The translations under genes were made by a program, and so were the position numbers. Below, in pieces: positions 6,909 to 15,385 of a DNA stretch of 18,099 nucleotides (the first letter of the stretch is position 1; each line of letters starts with the position of its first letter). This DNA is from CAYRFQ01 sp964423615 (GTDB taxonomy: Bacteria; Planctomycetota; Planctomycetia; Gemmatales; Gemmataceae). A model generated the notes under the pieces. The model made no database searches. It worked only from the letters and a program-made list of their open reading frames with translations, and was not told the DNA's origin. The stretch covers positions 1 to 18,099 of the forward strand of contig CAYRFQ010000133.1 in NCBI GenBank assembly GCA_964423615.1, written 5' to 3'.

Positions 6909-7304
6909 TGTTTGAGCCCTCCGGTCCACCTGGAATAATAAGGCAGAAGTTAGATGTAGGGCCAATTCCTGATTAAGGCATTCGCTCTTTTCGGTCTCTG
7001 TTCGCTGAACAAACTTTTTTTTGGAAGAAACTTGCGCGACTTTTCGAATTTTCGGGCAAACTCATCGTCTGAATGTTGAATAACCAAAACTTTGGTATTT
7101 TGGCATCAAAACAACCCAAACTCAAACTTCAAGGTGTTTAGTTGGGAGTGGTGTTGGTTTAGGTTCTGCCCATTGATTTAACAGCGCTGCGTATTTTTTG
7201 ATGGTTTCATCATATTGTGAACCACCCACCTACGCAAAGATTCTCTTGAGATTCTAAGGTGGGTGGGATGAGGTTGTTCATCAAATTCGTCCAATTCCCG
7301 CGAA
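6909..7304. other. AT-rich intergenic region without a gene
   Basis: Between two minus-strand genes, with no convincing coding frame. It has several A/T runs, for example around 7012-7022 and 7191-7200, a small palindrome ACCAAA-AC-TTTGGT near 7083-7096, and the hairpin at 7222-7266 (listed separately). It must contain the promoter for the small secreted-protein gene, but I could not pick reliable hexamers. Confidence 0.6.
7222..7266 (-). terminator. Hairpin downstream of the beta-propeller genes, possible terminator
   Basis: A perfect 10-bp stem, CCACCCACCT (7222-7231) with AGGTGGGTGG (7257-7266). The 25-nt loop contains a second small palindrome, TCTC-TT-GAGA. It lies about 38 bp past the stop at 7305. 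No T-run follows on the minus strand, so termination or 3'-end protection is an inference from position. Confidence 0.45.
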
Positions 7305-8591
7305 TTAGCTCTTGGCCTTCACGTTGTAGCAGAGTAACCATCCGTTGGGGCTTCGGACGTAAAGTCGGCCGTTGGCGATGGTAGGATGGGGTCGCCGAGG
7401 TCTGGAAAATTCTTTCGGCAACAAGAAGACACTTTTGACGACGCGTTTCTTGGGATTGGCCTCAATCAGGGCCATGTGCCCACTTTCGTATTGAAAGTAG
7501 AAGTGCCCGTCCGCGTAGAGAACCGCGGCGGAACCTCGTCCTGGCCCTGGCCTTGGTCCCCACATGAATTTGCCTGTCTTCCAGTGCAGACAGAATGGAA
7601 AGCCTTCGTTGTGCCCGTGGCCGCCGTAGACGTATTCCCCGATCCGAATCAACCCACCGTGATGGTTTTGTAATTCCGTTTTCCCTTTGAGGAAGTATTG
7701 TTCCATCGCGTCGATACCGCCTTTGCCATCCGGAGTCAACTTCAAGAGGGCTGTTCCGGTCTGGTAGGCGGTGGAGAGCAGCACGTAGTCTTTGTAGACA
7801 ATCGGTGTAGGAATATTGGCGGTTCCATTTGTCACTTTATTATATCGCCAAAGGAGTTTGCCATCCTTGGCACGGACACCGACCGCACCATTGCCGAGGA
7901 GTGTGATGTATTGTCGGACTCCACCTCCTTCGGATACGACCAAAGAAGCATATCCGGCACCACGGCAGTTCGGCACTTGTGTCTGCCAGATCGTTTTGCC
8001 TGTTTTCTTATCGAGGGCAGCGACTGCAGCTTTGTCGGCACCGGGCGTACATATGAGTTTGTCTCCGTCGATGAGGACGGATTCGCTGTAGTCCCAACCG
8101 GACATGGAGTAGCCCTTGAATCGTTTTCCGCGGAAGTCGACGGTCCAGTGCAGTTTGCCGTTGGCGGCATCGACACACCCGAGGATGCCTTCTCTACCTA
8201 CCCCGTAGACTTTGTCGCCATCGACCGTGGGTGTGCTTCTTGGACCATTGCCGTGGGCGGATCGGATTCGCGTCGCCCAAAGTTCCTTACCCGTCTTTTC
8301 GTCGAGACAGATCATGTCGGAGTTGCCGTCTCGATCGCCCATGGTGTAGAGTTTGCCTTTGGAAACGACGACGCTGGAGAATCCGCGTCCGATTCCTCGA
8401 GTCTTCCACACCAATTCGAGGCCATCTACGGGCCAACGTTTCAGCAAGCCAGTTTCGGCGGAGATGCCGTCTCGGTTTGGTCCACGCCATTGTGGCCAAT
8501 CGAATTTGCCGGCGGTTTTCTCCTGGGCTGACGCGCCACCACAAGAGACCACCACGATGCCGATCAACGACCAAACAAACCACTGTTTCAC
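7305..8591 (-). CDS. Exported PQQ-like (BamB-like) beta-propeller protein
   Basis: 428 aa. An N-terminal hydrophobic segment (FVWSLIGIVVVSCGGASAQ) serves as export signal: V14-V15-S16-C17 fits a lipobox, and ASA-Q at 20-23 would also suit signal peptidase I. Just after it comes D31-W-P-Q-W-R-G-P-N-R-D-G, the signature of a large planctomycete family of exported propellers. Repeated PQQ-type blades follow, such as ICLDEKTGKELW, VDAANGKLHW, ALDKKTGKTIWQ and VRAKDGKLLWRY. No dehydrogenase active-site motif is seen, so enzymatic PQQ binding is not supported; the role may be scaffold or binding protein. GTG 8591 is chosen because AGGAG lies seven bases upstream. It is probably co-transcribed with the propeller gene at 8656-9921, which ends 64 bp before it. 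Confidence 0.88.
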   Translation of the reverse strand: MKQWFVWSLIGIVVVSCGGASAQEKTAGKFDWPQWRGPNRDGISAETGLLKRWPVDGLELVWKTRGIGRGFSSVVVSKGKLYTMGDRDGNSDMICLDEKTGKELWATRIRSAHGNGPRSTPTVDGDKVYGVGREGILGCVDAANGKLHWTVDFRGKRFKGYSMSGWDYSESVLIDGDKLICTPGADKAAVAALDKKTGKTIWQTQVPNCRGAGYASLVVSEGGGVRQYITLLGNGAVGVRAKDGKLLWRYNKVTNGTANIPTPIVYKDYVLLSTAYQTGTALLKLTPDGKGGIDAMEQYFLKGKTELQNHHGGLIRIGEYVYGGHGHNEGFPFCLHWKTGKFMWGPRPGPGRGSAAVLYADGHFYFQYESGHMALIEANPKKRVVKSVFLLPKEFSRPRRPHPTIANGRLYVRSPNGWLLCYNVKAKS

Positions 8592-8655
8592 GGATGTACT
8601 CCTGAATAGACGCAGCAAAAACAACGTGATGGCTTTTCGTTCGTGTTTTCCCAAC

Positions 8656-9921
8656 TCACGATTTCCCGATGCAATACAGATATTCTTGTCGTCTACCTGC
8701 GACATTAGTTCCGACTCGCAGGTAAATTTTCCCGCCAACGATGGTCGGAGTCGCCAACGTATCGTCGCCGAGTTCGTTGCGTGTAATGGGTTCGAATTTC
8801 TTTGGGTTGGCTTTGTAGACGAATGTCGTCCCGCGTAGGTTCGTGGCAAACAGGACATCGTCCACAAGCACCAGTGATGCGTAGAATGGCCCAGTGAATC
8901 TTTGACTCCAAGTTTCTTCGCCGGTCTTACAATCCAGGCAATACGCGATGCCCGGGTCCGTGACGACGTAAAGATACCCATCTTTCATCACCATAGATGG
9001 GACGTAACAGCGGATTCTTCGGTTCCAAACAATCTTTCCCGAACCATCGGCGGCAACGGCAGCAATGTGGTTTCGGGGATACCCACCACTGGTGATGACG
9101 ACTCGGCCGTCAGTGACCGTGGAGGTCACGGTTTCGGTGGTCGCGCCGTCGATCTCCCAGAGTTTTTTCCCAGTCTTAGGTTCGAAGCTCGAGACGAGTT
9201 TGCATCCGGTAAAGATCAATTGGTCTTGCCCAGCCACGTTCACGACGATCGGGGAGGCGTAATTGGGAGTCTTGGGGCGTTTGTGTTTCCACACGAATTT
9301 TCCGGTGCTGCGATCGAGTGCAGCGATCGCCCCACCGCCTTTGTTGTCTGCCGACACCAACACAAGCGAGCCATAGACCGCCGGAGACGAGCCAAAGCCT
9401 TGGTGAGTCACGTACCGAGTGATTTTTTGTTGCCAGAGTATCTTGCCGTCGAGATCGAGAGCGGTCGTGTGCACGGCTCGGTTGTGTTTGAAGTTGATGA
9501 ACAAGCGTTCGCCATCGCATGCGACTGTCGAGGAGGCGTGGGATGACCGTTTGTTTCCCTTTTTCTCAAATTTTCCCTTGTGGACGGGAGTCTTCCAGAG
9601 GAGTTTGCCTGACTTCCGGTCCAAACACACGACCGATTGAGATGGTGGGTTCCTCTCTGCGGTCGCCAGATAAATTCGATTGCCAACAATCGTGGGTGAA
9701 CCGTGTCCGCGTCCTGGCACGAGCGTTTTCCATACGACGTTTTTCTGCTCTCCCCATTCCATCGGTGGCCTCTGATTCGGATCAGCGACACCATTCCGAT
9801 TCGGCCCGCGCCACCAAGGCCAATCTGTCGCAGTGAACGGCTTGGGATTGGGTTGCGCTAACAAAATTCCAGGAAATCCAAGACACAAGGCAAGGATGGC
9901 AGAAAGAAATAGTCGAGGCAT
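8656..9921 (-). CDS. Secreted PQQ-like (BamB-like) beta-propeller protein
   Basis: 421 aa, a paralogue of the gene that follows it on the same strand. The signal peptide is clear: MPRLFLSAILALCLGFPGILLAQ, with cleavage near residue 22. Then comes D33-W-P-W-W-R-G-P-N-R-N-G and a series of PQQ/WD40-like blades (VCLDRKSGKLLWKT, ALDLDGKILWQQ, ALDRSTGKFVWKH, FEPKTGKKLWEI, CLDCKTGEETW), ending in a short closing strand YLYCIGKS. It is expected outside the cytoplasm. The family is abundant in Planctomycetota and has no firm function; annotations such as kinase-related or quinoprotein reflect fold similarity only. ATG 9921 is chosen because it places the signal peptide at the N-terminus, although no strong Shine-Dalgarno is visible. 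Confidence 0.88.
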   Translation of the reverse strand: MPRLFLSAILALCLGFPGILLAQPNPKPFTATDWPWWRGPNRNGVADPNQRPPMEWGEQKNVVWKTLVPGRGHGSPTIVGNRIYLATAERNPPSQSVVCLDRKSGKLLWKTPVHKGKFEKKGNKRSSHASSTVACDGERLFINFKHNRAVHTTALDLDGKILWQQKITRYVTHQGFGSSPAVYGSLVLVSADNKGGGAIAALDRSTGKFVWKHKRPKTPNYASPIVVNVAGQDQLIFTGCKLVSSFEPKTGKKLWEIDGATTETVTSTVTDGRVVITSGGYPRNHIAAVAADGSGKIVWNRRIRCYVPSMVMKDGYLYVVTDPGIAYCLDCKTGEETWSQRFTGPFYASLVLVDDVLFATNLRGTTFVYKANPKKFEPITRNELGDDTLATPTIVGGKIYLRVGTNVAGRRQEYLYCIGKS

Positions 9922-10064
9922 GTTGGATTTTTCGTGTGTCGGAAGGAAGGTAGGATTATCGATAGTCCGAATACTAATTGTCTGGCGAGAAAGGTAGGGA
10001 TGCAAGAAGCAAAAGATGAGGGACCCGATTTTGGAGGCAAAGTAGAAACAATGACTGTCCGTTT

Positions 10065-10139
10065 CGTAGGTACACGCGGCTCGCGTCTACTTTGTCTGGA
10101 CTGAGTTTGCAGGGTACACGCGAGCCGCGTGTACCTACG
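10065..10139. repeat. 22-bp perfect inverted repeat with 31-nt spacer
   Basis: The left arm (10065-10086) begins CGTAGGTACACGCGG and the right arm (10118-10139) is its exact reverse complement. Outside the arms the similarity continues imperfectly: TGTCCGTTT at 10056-10064 and AAACGGACA at 10152-10160. The long, G+C-rich, non-coding palindrome looks like a dispersed intergenic repeat unit of the kind common in planctomycete genomes. A chromosomal search would show whether it recurs. Confidence 0.7.
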
Positions 10140-10181
10140 ACAAACACAAAAAAACGGACATCAATAAATTCCGCGTTCCGA

Positions 10182-10251
10182 GTGCCTGCTACTTTAGCCG
10201 TCAGCTTCTTCTTGTCCTGACCATGGCACACGGAGTGTGCTTGCTACTTTA
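10182..10251. repeat. Imperfect 15-bp direct repeats plus a small palindrome
   Basis: GTGCCTGCTACTTTA (10182-10196) and GTGCTTGCTACTTTA (10237-10251) differ at one base and are 55 bp apart. GCACAC-GGA-GTGTGC (10226-10240) is a 6-bp palindrome that overlaps the second copy. These are probably parts of a dispersed intergenic repeat rather than coding or regulatory sequence. Confidence 0.5.
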
Positions 10252-10397
10252 AGCGCGCAGTGCTCAATAAAACACAAGCACTGATTATCCCGGAAACCTT
10301 AAACGGCTCATGACTCCTTCGCGACCTGAAAACCACCAACGCGAAGTTTTCTCATTCATCCCTCACAAACGAGGAGTTCTTTTCACTCGCTCAGCTT

Positions 10398-11732
10398 TTA
10401 CGACTTTGGCTTCGAAGTCTCGCGACCCACTAGCCAAGCCCCGAGCGCCAAGAGCGACATGACCGAGGCCGACCCAGCAATCACAAAGAAGACCCAACTG
10501 AAGTCGCGAAATTGCTCCCAGATGAAACCAACCAGAGGGCCCCCTGCTGCTCCAATTCCAAACGTCATGGCGAACTTGGTTCCGTAAGACAGGCCTCGTC
10601 GCCCACGACTCGTGGCGTCGGCGAGGGAGCTGTTCTCAGGAGGCTGGAGGCCGAACAGGAAGATTGCCATGATCGAACACGTCACGAAAGCTACGCCTTT
10701 ATTAGACGAGAACCCAACCAGAAGGGAAGATACGACCAACAAGCCGACCATCATGGGATAAGTCAGCATCGCTCCGTACTTATCTGAGAGCCACCCACCG
10801 AGGAGTTGTCCGACGGCTCCCATCATGAGGGTGATGAAGACGAGTATTGCTCCGGTCGCCAGTTCTCCACCCTGGCTCGTTTCGCCGGAAAGATACGTCG
10901 GCAGGGTCGTCAACAAAGCGCGGTAGTTTAGACCGCCGACGAGCATGGCGGAATAGAGCAGAATGAGGCGAAGTCTTGATTTTCGGACAGACGATGTGGT
11001 TCCCGAAGCTGAGTTCTCAGAGGGTGTGGGTAATTCGGCGTGGGATGCTCCGAGTCGTCGTTGGCGTTCTCTTCGAAGTAGCAGTCCGTAAATCACTGCC
11101 GAAACGATGGCCAGAACAGAGACAATGACGTAGGCAAACCGCCACAGGACAGGCGAGCGGAGGGCTGTTCCGAGGGCGGGCCCGAGGGCAATTCCGACGG
11201 AACCGGCCACGCCGTTGATGCCGAGGGCTTTTCCGCGAGATTTCGTGTGTAGCGAGAGCATCGCCAACCCCACGGGGTGATAGATGCTGGCTACGAGGCC
11301 CAGGAAACTCAATGCGATGCCTAAAGTCCAAACGCTCGGAGCCGCAGCGACGAATAAGCCGGCGACGGCCAGGCCGACGAAATACACCCAGAACACCCGC
11401 GTTGGTCCCCACACATCGACCCAGTAGCCCACGGGCACTGCTCCGAATCCAAACAACATCAATCCCACGAAACTCAACGACGCCGCACTCAGTTTATCGA
11501 GTCCGAAAGAAGTCATCACGGCGACCATCACGGCTCCGTACATGACTTCGCTGAAATGGCAAAGGAAGTGGCCGATCGAGGTAATGATGACGACACCGCG
11601 TTCGTCGAGTGGGAAGGATTTCTCCGCTGGGAAGGATTTCTCCGCTGGGAGTGGTTGGGGGCCACCTTCGGTTTGGATTTCTGTTTCGAGTTTCGGACTG
11701 GGGGAGGGAGTGGCTTCGGTCTGTTGGGCCAT
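10398..11732 (-). CDS. MFS transporter
   Basis: 444 aa, inner-membrane major facilitator. After a polar cytoplasmic tail (about 45 aa) there are roughly twelve membrane segments, split by a central basic loop (about 218-255). MFS motif A variants are seen in both halves, GYWVDVWGPTRVF (about 101-113) and GGWLSDKYGAML (about 312-323), as well as GINGVAGSVGIALGPALG in TM5 (motif C-like). The SIGHFLCHFSEVMYG start of TM1 and the overall pattern resemble the fosmidomycin-resistance/efflux branch, but the substrate cannot be named. The tail has a tandem PAEKSF duplication. ATG 11732 is supported only by a loosely spaced AGGA. The gene is divergent from the hydrolase gene at 11914, with a 181-bp shared upstream region. 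Confidence 0.9.
   Translation of the reverse strand: MAQQTEATPSPSPKLETEIQTEGGPQPLPAEKSFPAEKSFPLDERGVVIITSIGHFLCHFSEVMYGAVMVAVMTSFGLDKLSAASLSFVGLMLFGFGAVPVGYWVDVWGPTRVFWVYFVGLAVAGLFVAAAPSVWTLGIALSFLGLVASIYHPVGLAMLSLHTKSRGKALGINGVAGSVGIALGPALGTALRSPVLWRFAYVIVSVLAIVSAVIYGLLLRRERQRRLGASHAELPTPSENSASGTTSSVRKSRLRLILLYSAMLVGGLNYRALLTTLPTYLSGETSQGGELATGAILVFITLMMGAVGQLLGGWLSDKYGAMLTYPMMVGLLVVSSLLVGFSSNKGVAFVTCSIMAIFLFGLQPPENSSLADATSRGRRGLSYGTKFAMTFGIGAAGGPLVGFIWEQFRDFSWVFFVIAGSASVMSLLALGAWLVGRETSKPKS
11611..11646. repeat. Two exact 18-bp tandem repeats inside the transporter gene
   Basis: GGGAAGGATTTCTCCGCT occurs twice head to tail (11611-11628 and 11629-11646), and the first four bases recur at 11647-11650. 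The unit is a multiple of three and encodes PAEKSF on the minus strand, in the cytoplasmic tail before TM1. Exact identity suggests recent slippage, so copy number may vary between strains. Confidence 0.85.
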
Positions 11733-11913
11733 CGGGTATAAATCCTGTAGGCAGTGGGAGAGCTTTGACGTATGGTGTTAGTGTATCTGAGCCAAAGGAT
11801 TCGGGCCAATGTGACCTCAACTTCGTTCGTATTGGGTTCCGGTCGTCCGGTTCCGAACACGATTACAGTTTGCCCCTTCTCACGATCTTCCATACTTTCG
11901 GAGGTAGCCGACA

Positions 11914-12780
11914 TTGCTTGTCGATCTCGTGCAAACCACCACCCAAGACGGTATTCGATTAGACGGAATCTATCAGGAGTCTGAAGCTGCCGAATCTCCT
12001 CTCAAGCTCGATGCGGTCGTTTGCCTCCACGGCACTGGGAGCAACTTCTATGGATCGACGTTGTTTGAGTTTCTGTCCGGGAAATTCTTGAAGATCGGCG
12101 TGAGCGTCTTGCGAGTGAACACGCGAGGCCACGACGGAATCAGTACGGCGGCCACGGCGAGGGGAGGCCTTCGTCAAGGGGCGGCTTTTGAGGTCATCGA
12201 CGATTGTCGAGCGGACATTCGAGCGTGGGTAAACTGGCTTGCGCAATCGCAGTGCGAACGAGTTTTGCTTGTCGGCCACAGCATGGGAGCGTTGAAGAGT
12301 CTTTACACGGTGGCGAACGAAAAGGACCTTTCCGTCGCGGGAGTGGTTGCCATCTCGCCGCCCCGTCTTTCGTGTTCGTGGTTCCTAGAGAATGAGAAGA
12401 CTGGCGTTTTTCGCGAAACGTTGCAGCAGTCCCAGCAACTCGTTGCTGCTGATGAAGCCCAGCATGTGATGACAGTGACTTTCCCGCTACCGATCGTCAT
12501 CACGGCAGGCGGTTACGTCGAGAAATATGGTCCGGAAGAACGTTACAACTTTTTGAACTTCCTCGCGGACGTCCAACCGCCAACGTTGTTGACGTTCGGG
12601 AGCATCGAAGTCGAAAACAACGTTGCGTTCCAGGACAGTCCGAACGTCATCAAGCACTTGTCACCGAGACCGAAGAAGACGACGGTCGAAACGATCCTCG
12701 CGGGAGACCACATGTACACGGCCGTTCGTGACGAGCTTTGGGAATCGATGGAGAAGTGGCTGCGGGCGACTTTCGGATGA
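11914..12780 (+). CDS. Alpha/beta hydrolase
   Basis: 288 aa, cytoplasmic, with no signal peptide. Alpha/beta-hydrolase fold: the strand and oxyanion loop VVCLHGTGSNF (35-45), the nucleophile elbow V120-G-H-S123-M-G, and the catalytic His H266 in ILAGDHMYTAV. The acid residue is probably E232 or D241 in the strand before it (FGSIEVENNVAFQD). An inserted segment (about 150-215) forms the lid. The fold resembles serine esterases or peptidases that act on small substrates; the substrate is unknown. The start is TTG 11914, with GGAGG (11900-11904) nine bases upstream. It is followed by a terminator-like hairpin, then by an ABC-ATPase gene on the same strand. Confidence 0.88.
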   Translation: MLVDLVQTTTQDGIRLDGIYQESEAAESPLKLDAVVCLHGTGSNFYGSTLFEFLSGKFLKIGVSVLRVNTRGHDGISTAATARGGLRQGAAFEVIDDCRADIRAWVNWLAQSQCERVLLVGHSMGALKSLYTVANEKDLSVAGVVAISPPRLSCSWFLENEKTGVFRETLQQSQQLVAADEAQHVMTVTFPLPIVITAGGYVEKYGPEERYNFLNFLADVQPPTLLTFGSIEVENNVAFQDSPNVIKHLSPRPKKTTVETILAGDHMYTAVRDELWESMEKWLRATFG

Positions 12781-12789
12781 CCAGAAATG

Positions 12790-12823
12790 CACTCACCAGG
12801 AGGTGGGTGTTGGATTTGATTTG
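12790..12823 (+). terminator. Terminator-like hairpin after the hydrolase gene
   Basis: CACTCACC (12790-12797) pairs with GGTGGGTG (12802-12809) around a 4-nt AGGA loop, with one G-T pair. A T-rich stretch, TTGGATTTGATTTG, follows. It begins 10 bp after the hydrolase stop, the normal place for an intrinsic terminator, though the T-run is interrupted. Confidence 0.5.
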
Positions 12824-12999
12824 TCGACTGGACTTCGGCCAACTTGAGCGTAGCCAAGAACGCAGGGGATTGATAATCGTTGGATTTTGCAGTTTCGTTT
12901 GGAACCACTACGCAACATACCGGTCGCGTACCAATTCGCAGTCTCTCTCCCGGGAAAGCTGATGAATCGACAGAGATCGACCAGGAAGAATCATCAATC

Positions 13000-13998
13000 A
13001 TGGAAACAGCTATTCGATGTCGCGATTTGCACAAGCACTATCCGGCTCGACCGATGCCCGTGCGGGCGGTGAACGGGCTCGATCTCGAGGTCCACTTGGG
13101 TGAGTGCTTCGGACTTTTGGGTCCCAACGGTGCGGGCAAGACGACGACGATCGAGATTCTGGAAGGATTGCTCGAACCCTCGTCCGGGGACGTCGAAATT
13201 CTCGGCATGAAATGGAAGACCGACGAGCGTCGACTACGGCACCGGATCGGTATTTCGTTGCAGGAAACGAAGTTGACCGAGAAACTGACGGTCAAGGAGA
13301 CGATCCAACTCTTCCGCAGTTTTTACGAATCGGGCCTCGATCCGATGGAAGCGTTGGCCGAAGTGAGCCTCACGGAAAAGGCCAATGCTTACGTCGGCAA
13401 ACTCTCGGGTGGACAGCACCAACGTTTGGCGGTCGCGTCTGCCCTCGTCGGCAACCCCGAGTTACTGTTCCTGGACGAACCGACAACCGGACTCGATCCC
13501 CAATCCCGCCGGCAACTCTGGGACATCCTTCGAAAGTTCAGGGAACAAGGTCGAACGATCCTGTTGACGACTCACTACATGGACGAAGCCGAGCGTTTGT
13601 GTGACCGCGTGGCCATCGTTGACTACGGAAAAGTCATTGCCCTTGGTACTCCGTCGGAACTGATCGCCAAAGTGGGAGGTGAACACCTTATCGAATTTGC
13701 CGTTCCTGAGGGTCAACAAATTGCAACGTCGGAACTCGAAGAACTTCCGTCGGTCCAGGGATTTCGGCAAGAGAACGGGACGTATACACTTCCGGTCTCC
13801 GAGCCACACGTCGCGTTGCCGGCATTGATGAACTACTTCCAGAGCCGCGGAATGAACTTTGCCCGACTCACGACGCGACACGCGAGCCTCGAGGATGTGT
13901 TCGTGAACCTAACCGGTCGACATCTCAGGGATGATACACCTGGGAGTGATGGTTCAGAAGAGGGAGAACAAAAGTTCAATGAGATTAACGCGCATTGA
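13000..13998 (+). CDS. ABC transporter ATP-binding protein (ABC-2/DrrA type)
   Basis: 332 aa, cytoplasmic ATPase subunit. Walker A GPNGAGKT (41-48), Q-loop Q88 (SLQET), signature LSGGQHQR (135-142), Walker B LLFLDEPTTGLDP (155-167) and H-loop H192 (TTHYMDEAE) are all intact. After the nucleotide-binding domain comes a C-terminal extension (about 225-310) with SLEDVFVNLTGR, typical of DrrA/ABC-2 export systems for drugs, polysaccharides or lipids. Such ATPases work with a membrane permease, but none follows; the next 490 bp have no gene. The start is ATG 13000, where family similarity begins, with a distant AGGAAG upstream; TTG 12880 in the same frame would add 40 unconserved residues. The C-terminal tail is acidic. 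Confidence 0.92.
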   Translation: METAIRCRDLHKHYPARPMPVRAVNGLDLEVHLGECFGLLGPNGAGKTTTIEILEGLLEPSSGDVEILGMKWKTDERRLRHRIGISLQETKLTEKLTVKETIQLFRSFYESGLDPMEALAEVSLTEKANAYVGKLSGGQHQRLAVASALVGNPELLFLDEPTTGLDPQSRRQLWDILRKFREQGRTILLTTHYMDEAERLCDRVAIVDYGKVIALGTPSELIAKVGGEHLIEFAVPEGQQIATSELEELPSVQGFRQENGTYTLPVSEPHVALPALMNYFQSRGMNFARLTTRHASLEDVFVNLTGRHLRDDTPGSDGSEEGEQKFNEINAH

Positions 13999-14488
13999 GA
14001 GTGAGTTGGGCGTCAATAGTCCAGCTCTTCTCCGTGCAGACAGTTGAATAAACGTGTTTTTGGTTTCATTTGGCAACCAGAAACTCCTGTAAGTGCTAAC
14101 CAACTCCGACAGCATTCGCTTCGTGCCCAACACCTATCTTTCTGAATCTCTCAACTTTTTCTCGCCAATGATTCTGAGGTAAAAGAGAAATTCTTGCGGC
14201 AAACTCAGTTGGCCGGATTTGTTGAAATTTGCATAGTTATAACAATTGGCGAAGTTGTACAATTTGAGGTGACGATAGTGTGTGTTAAAGATAGGAATTT
14301 TTGAAAGGGTAACAGAGTAGTGTCGAGCGAGTCCTCAATAGACTGTATTCTCGGACATTAGAATCTGTGCGTCGCATCGCCACGAATCGGTGTGATTGCA
14401 TTTCCTCGCAGCTCTCTCTGCTCACCCAAGTTTATGTTCCTTTTTCACAGAAGTGAAGCTGCATTTGTTCATTATGTTGGAGTCATCG
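13999..14488. other. AT-rich intergenic region without a gene
   Basis: 490 bp with no convincing coding frame. It is more A+T-rich than the flanking genes, especially 14150-14320. TATAAC (14238-14243) and TACAAT (14258-14263) resemble -10 boxes, but neither has a -35 hexamer at good spacing. It should contain the promoter of the three-gene cassette that begins at 14489. Confidence 0.6.
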
Positions 14489-15385
14489 ATGTCTAACTCC
14501 AAGGTTGACCGATCCCCGAAATTGCCTGGGGCTTTTATCTGGGCCGGAAACGGTTTTGTTCTCTTGCATCTGCTATCAATTTTAGTCGTTGTGCTTTCCG
14601 CTCCAAGCGGGCTTTGGCCAACGGCCTATGGTTCTGATACGGCCATGGGTCCGCAGTTTGCGGTGGAGGTGAGTAACATCACAACACAGTACTACTTGCG
14701 GTTGCTCGGTATGACTCACAATTATCACTTCGAGTCCAATCGCGTAGCGGTTCCAGAGGTCTATTTCGAAGTACGACTGAGAGACCAGGAAGGAGAGGAA
14801 ATCAAACGGGTTAAGTTCCCAGAAGAAGATGCTTCCCTTTGGATTCGTCACCGACAACGTTTACTCGCTCAACGTCTTAGCGATGACCGCCCAATGCAAA
14901 ACCCAGGGGCCGAGAAGGTAGCTCCTCGCGGCCAGAAGACTAATACTATTTCTGTTTGGGTTCTTCCGAATGAACTGCCTGAGCTAAAACGCAAACAAGT
15001 GTTGCCGCCAACTTTTGTTGTTCCGATGGAAATGGACTCCTCGACGATGAGTCCACCGTTGGCCGAAGGATCGGGGCAACAAGGTGCTGTCCCCGTCATG
15101 CAGCAACACTTTCGCTTGGTGACCATCCGAGAAGATCAAGATGGCGCACTTTCTCGCACTCGACCGCTCATGAGGCCATCTGAGTGGACATTACTATTGC
15201 AAGACTCCTACTGTCGCTATCTGTGTCGGAAGTACGGAGCCCACTCGGCAGAATTGATACGACATAGTCGGCCAGCAGTTATGCCGATGATGATGTTTAT
15301 GCCTGCTCCGGTAGGGGACAGTTTCACAGAGATGGTTGCGAACTTTGGCGAATCGTCAAAACGGATTAAGGAAGGGGCCAGATAG
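14489..15385 (+). CDS. Single-pass membrane-anchored protein, partner of the HTTM protein
   Basis: 298 aa. I know no characterised function. One hydrophobic segment (about 17-38, FIWAGNGFVLLHLLSILVVVL) anchors it, with most of the protein probably outside the cytoplasm. The part around YYLRLLGMTHNYHFESN, YFEVRLRDQEGEEIKRVKFP and LWIRHRQRLLAQRL (about 68-130) and the end YCRYLCRKYGA (241-251) resemble, from memory, planctomycete proteins usually found beside HTTM genes. A Met/Pro-rich segment (VMPMMMFMPAP, 264-274) lies near the C-terminus. The start is ATG 14489, with TTGGAG six bases upstream; ATG 14474 and TTG 14396 are in frame but have weak ribosome sites. Its stop TAG shares its last base with the GTG start of the next gene, so translation is coupled. 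Confidence 0.75.
   Translation: MSNSKVDRSPKLPGAFIWAGNGFVLLHLLSILVVVLSAPSGLWPTAYGSDTAMGPQFAVEVSNITTQYYLRLLGMTHNYHFESNRVAVPEVYFEVRLRDQEGEEIKRVKFPEEDASLWIRHRQRLLAQRLSDDRPMQNPGAEKVAPRGQKTNTISVWVLPNELPELKRKQVLPPTFVVPMEMDSSTMSPPLAEGSGQQGAVPVMQQHFRLVTIREDQDGALSRTRPLMRPSEWTLLLQDSYCRYLCRKYGAHSAELIRHSRPAVMPMMMFMPAPVGDSFTEMVANFGESSKRIKEGAR

Larger units (their letters stand above)
9922..10397. other. Repeat-bearing intergenic region without a gene
   Basis: 476 bp between the beta-propeller genes and the transporter gene, both on the minus strand. It holds a 22-bp perfect inverted repeat, a related direct-repeat pair and a small palindrome (each listed separately). An open frame across it on the minus strand is made largely of the repeats and is judged non-coding. 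From 10252 to 10397 I see nothing beyond a weak CCTC/GAGG mini-hairpin at 10361-10374. Confidence 0.6.

Noticed and set aside
7698..8531. 277-codon open frame on the plus strand
   Set aside because: Antisense to a clear PQQ-type propeller; no recognisable motif of its own.
8902..9546. 214-codon open frame on the plus strand
   Set aside because: Antisense to the other propeller gene.
9974..10231. 85-codon minus-strand frame in the repeat region
   Set aside because: Built mostly from the inverted and direct repeats, with no ribosome site or family motif.
14238..14263. TATAAC and TACAAT as -10 boxes for the HTTM cassette
   Set aside because: No -35 hexamer at 16-18 bp spacing; in an AT-rich region such matches are expected by chance.
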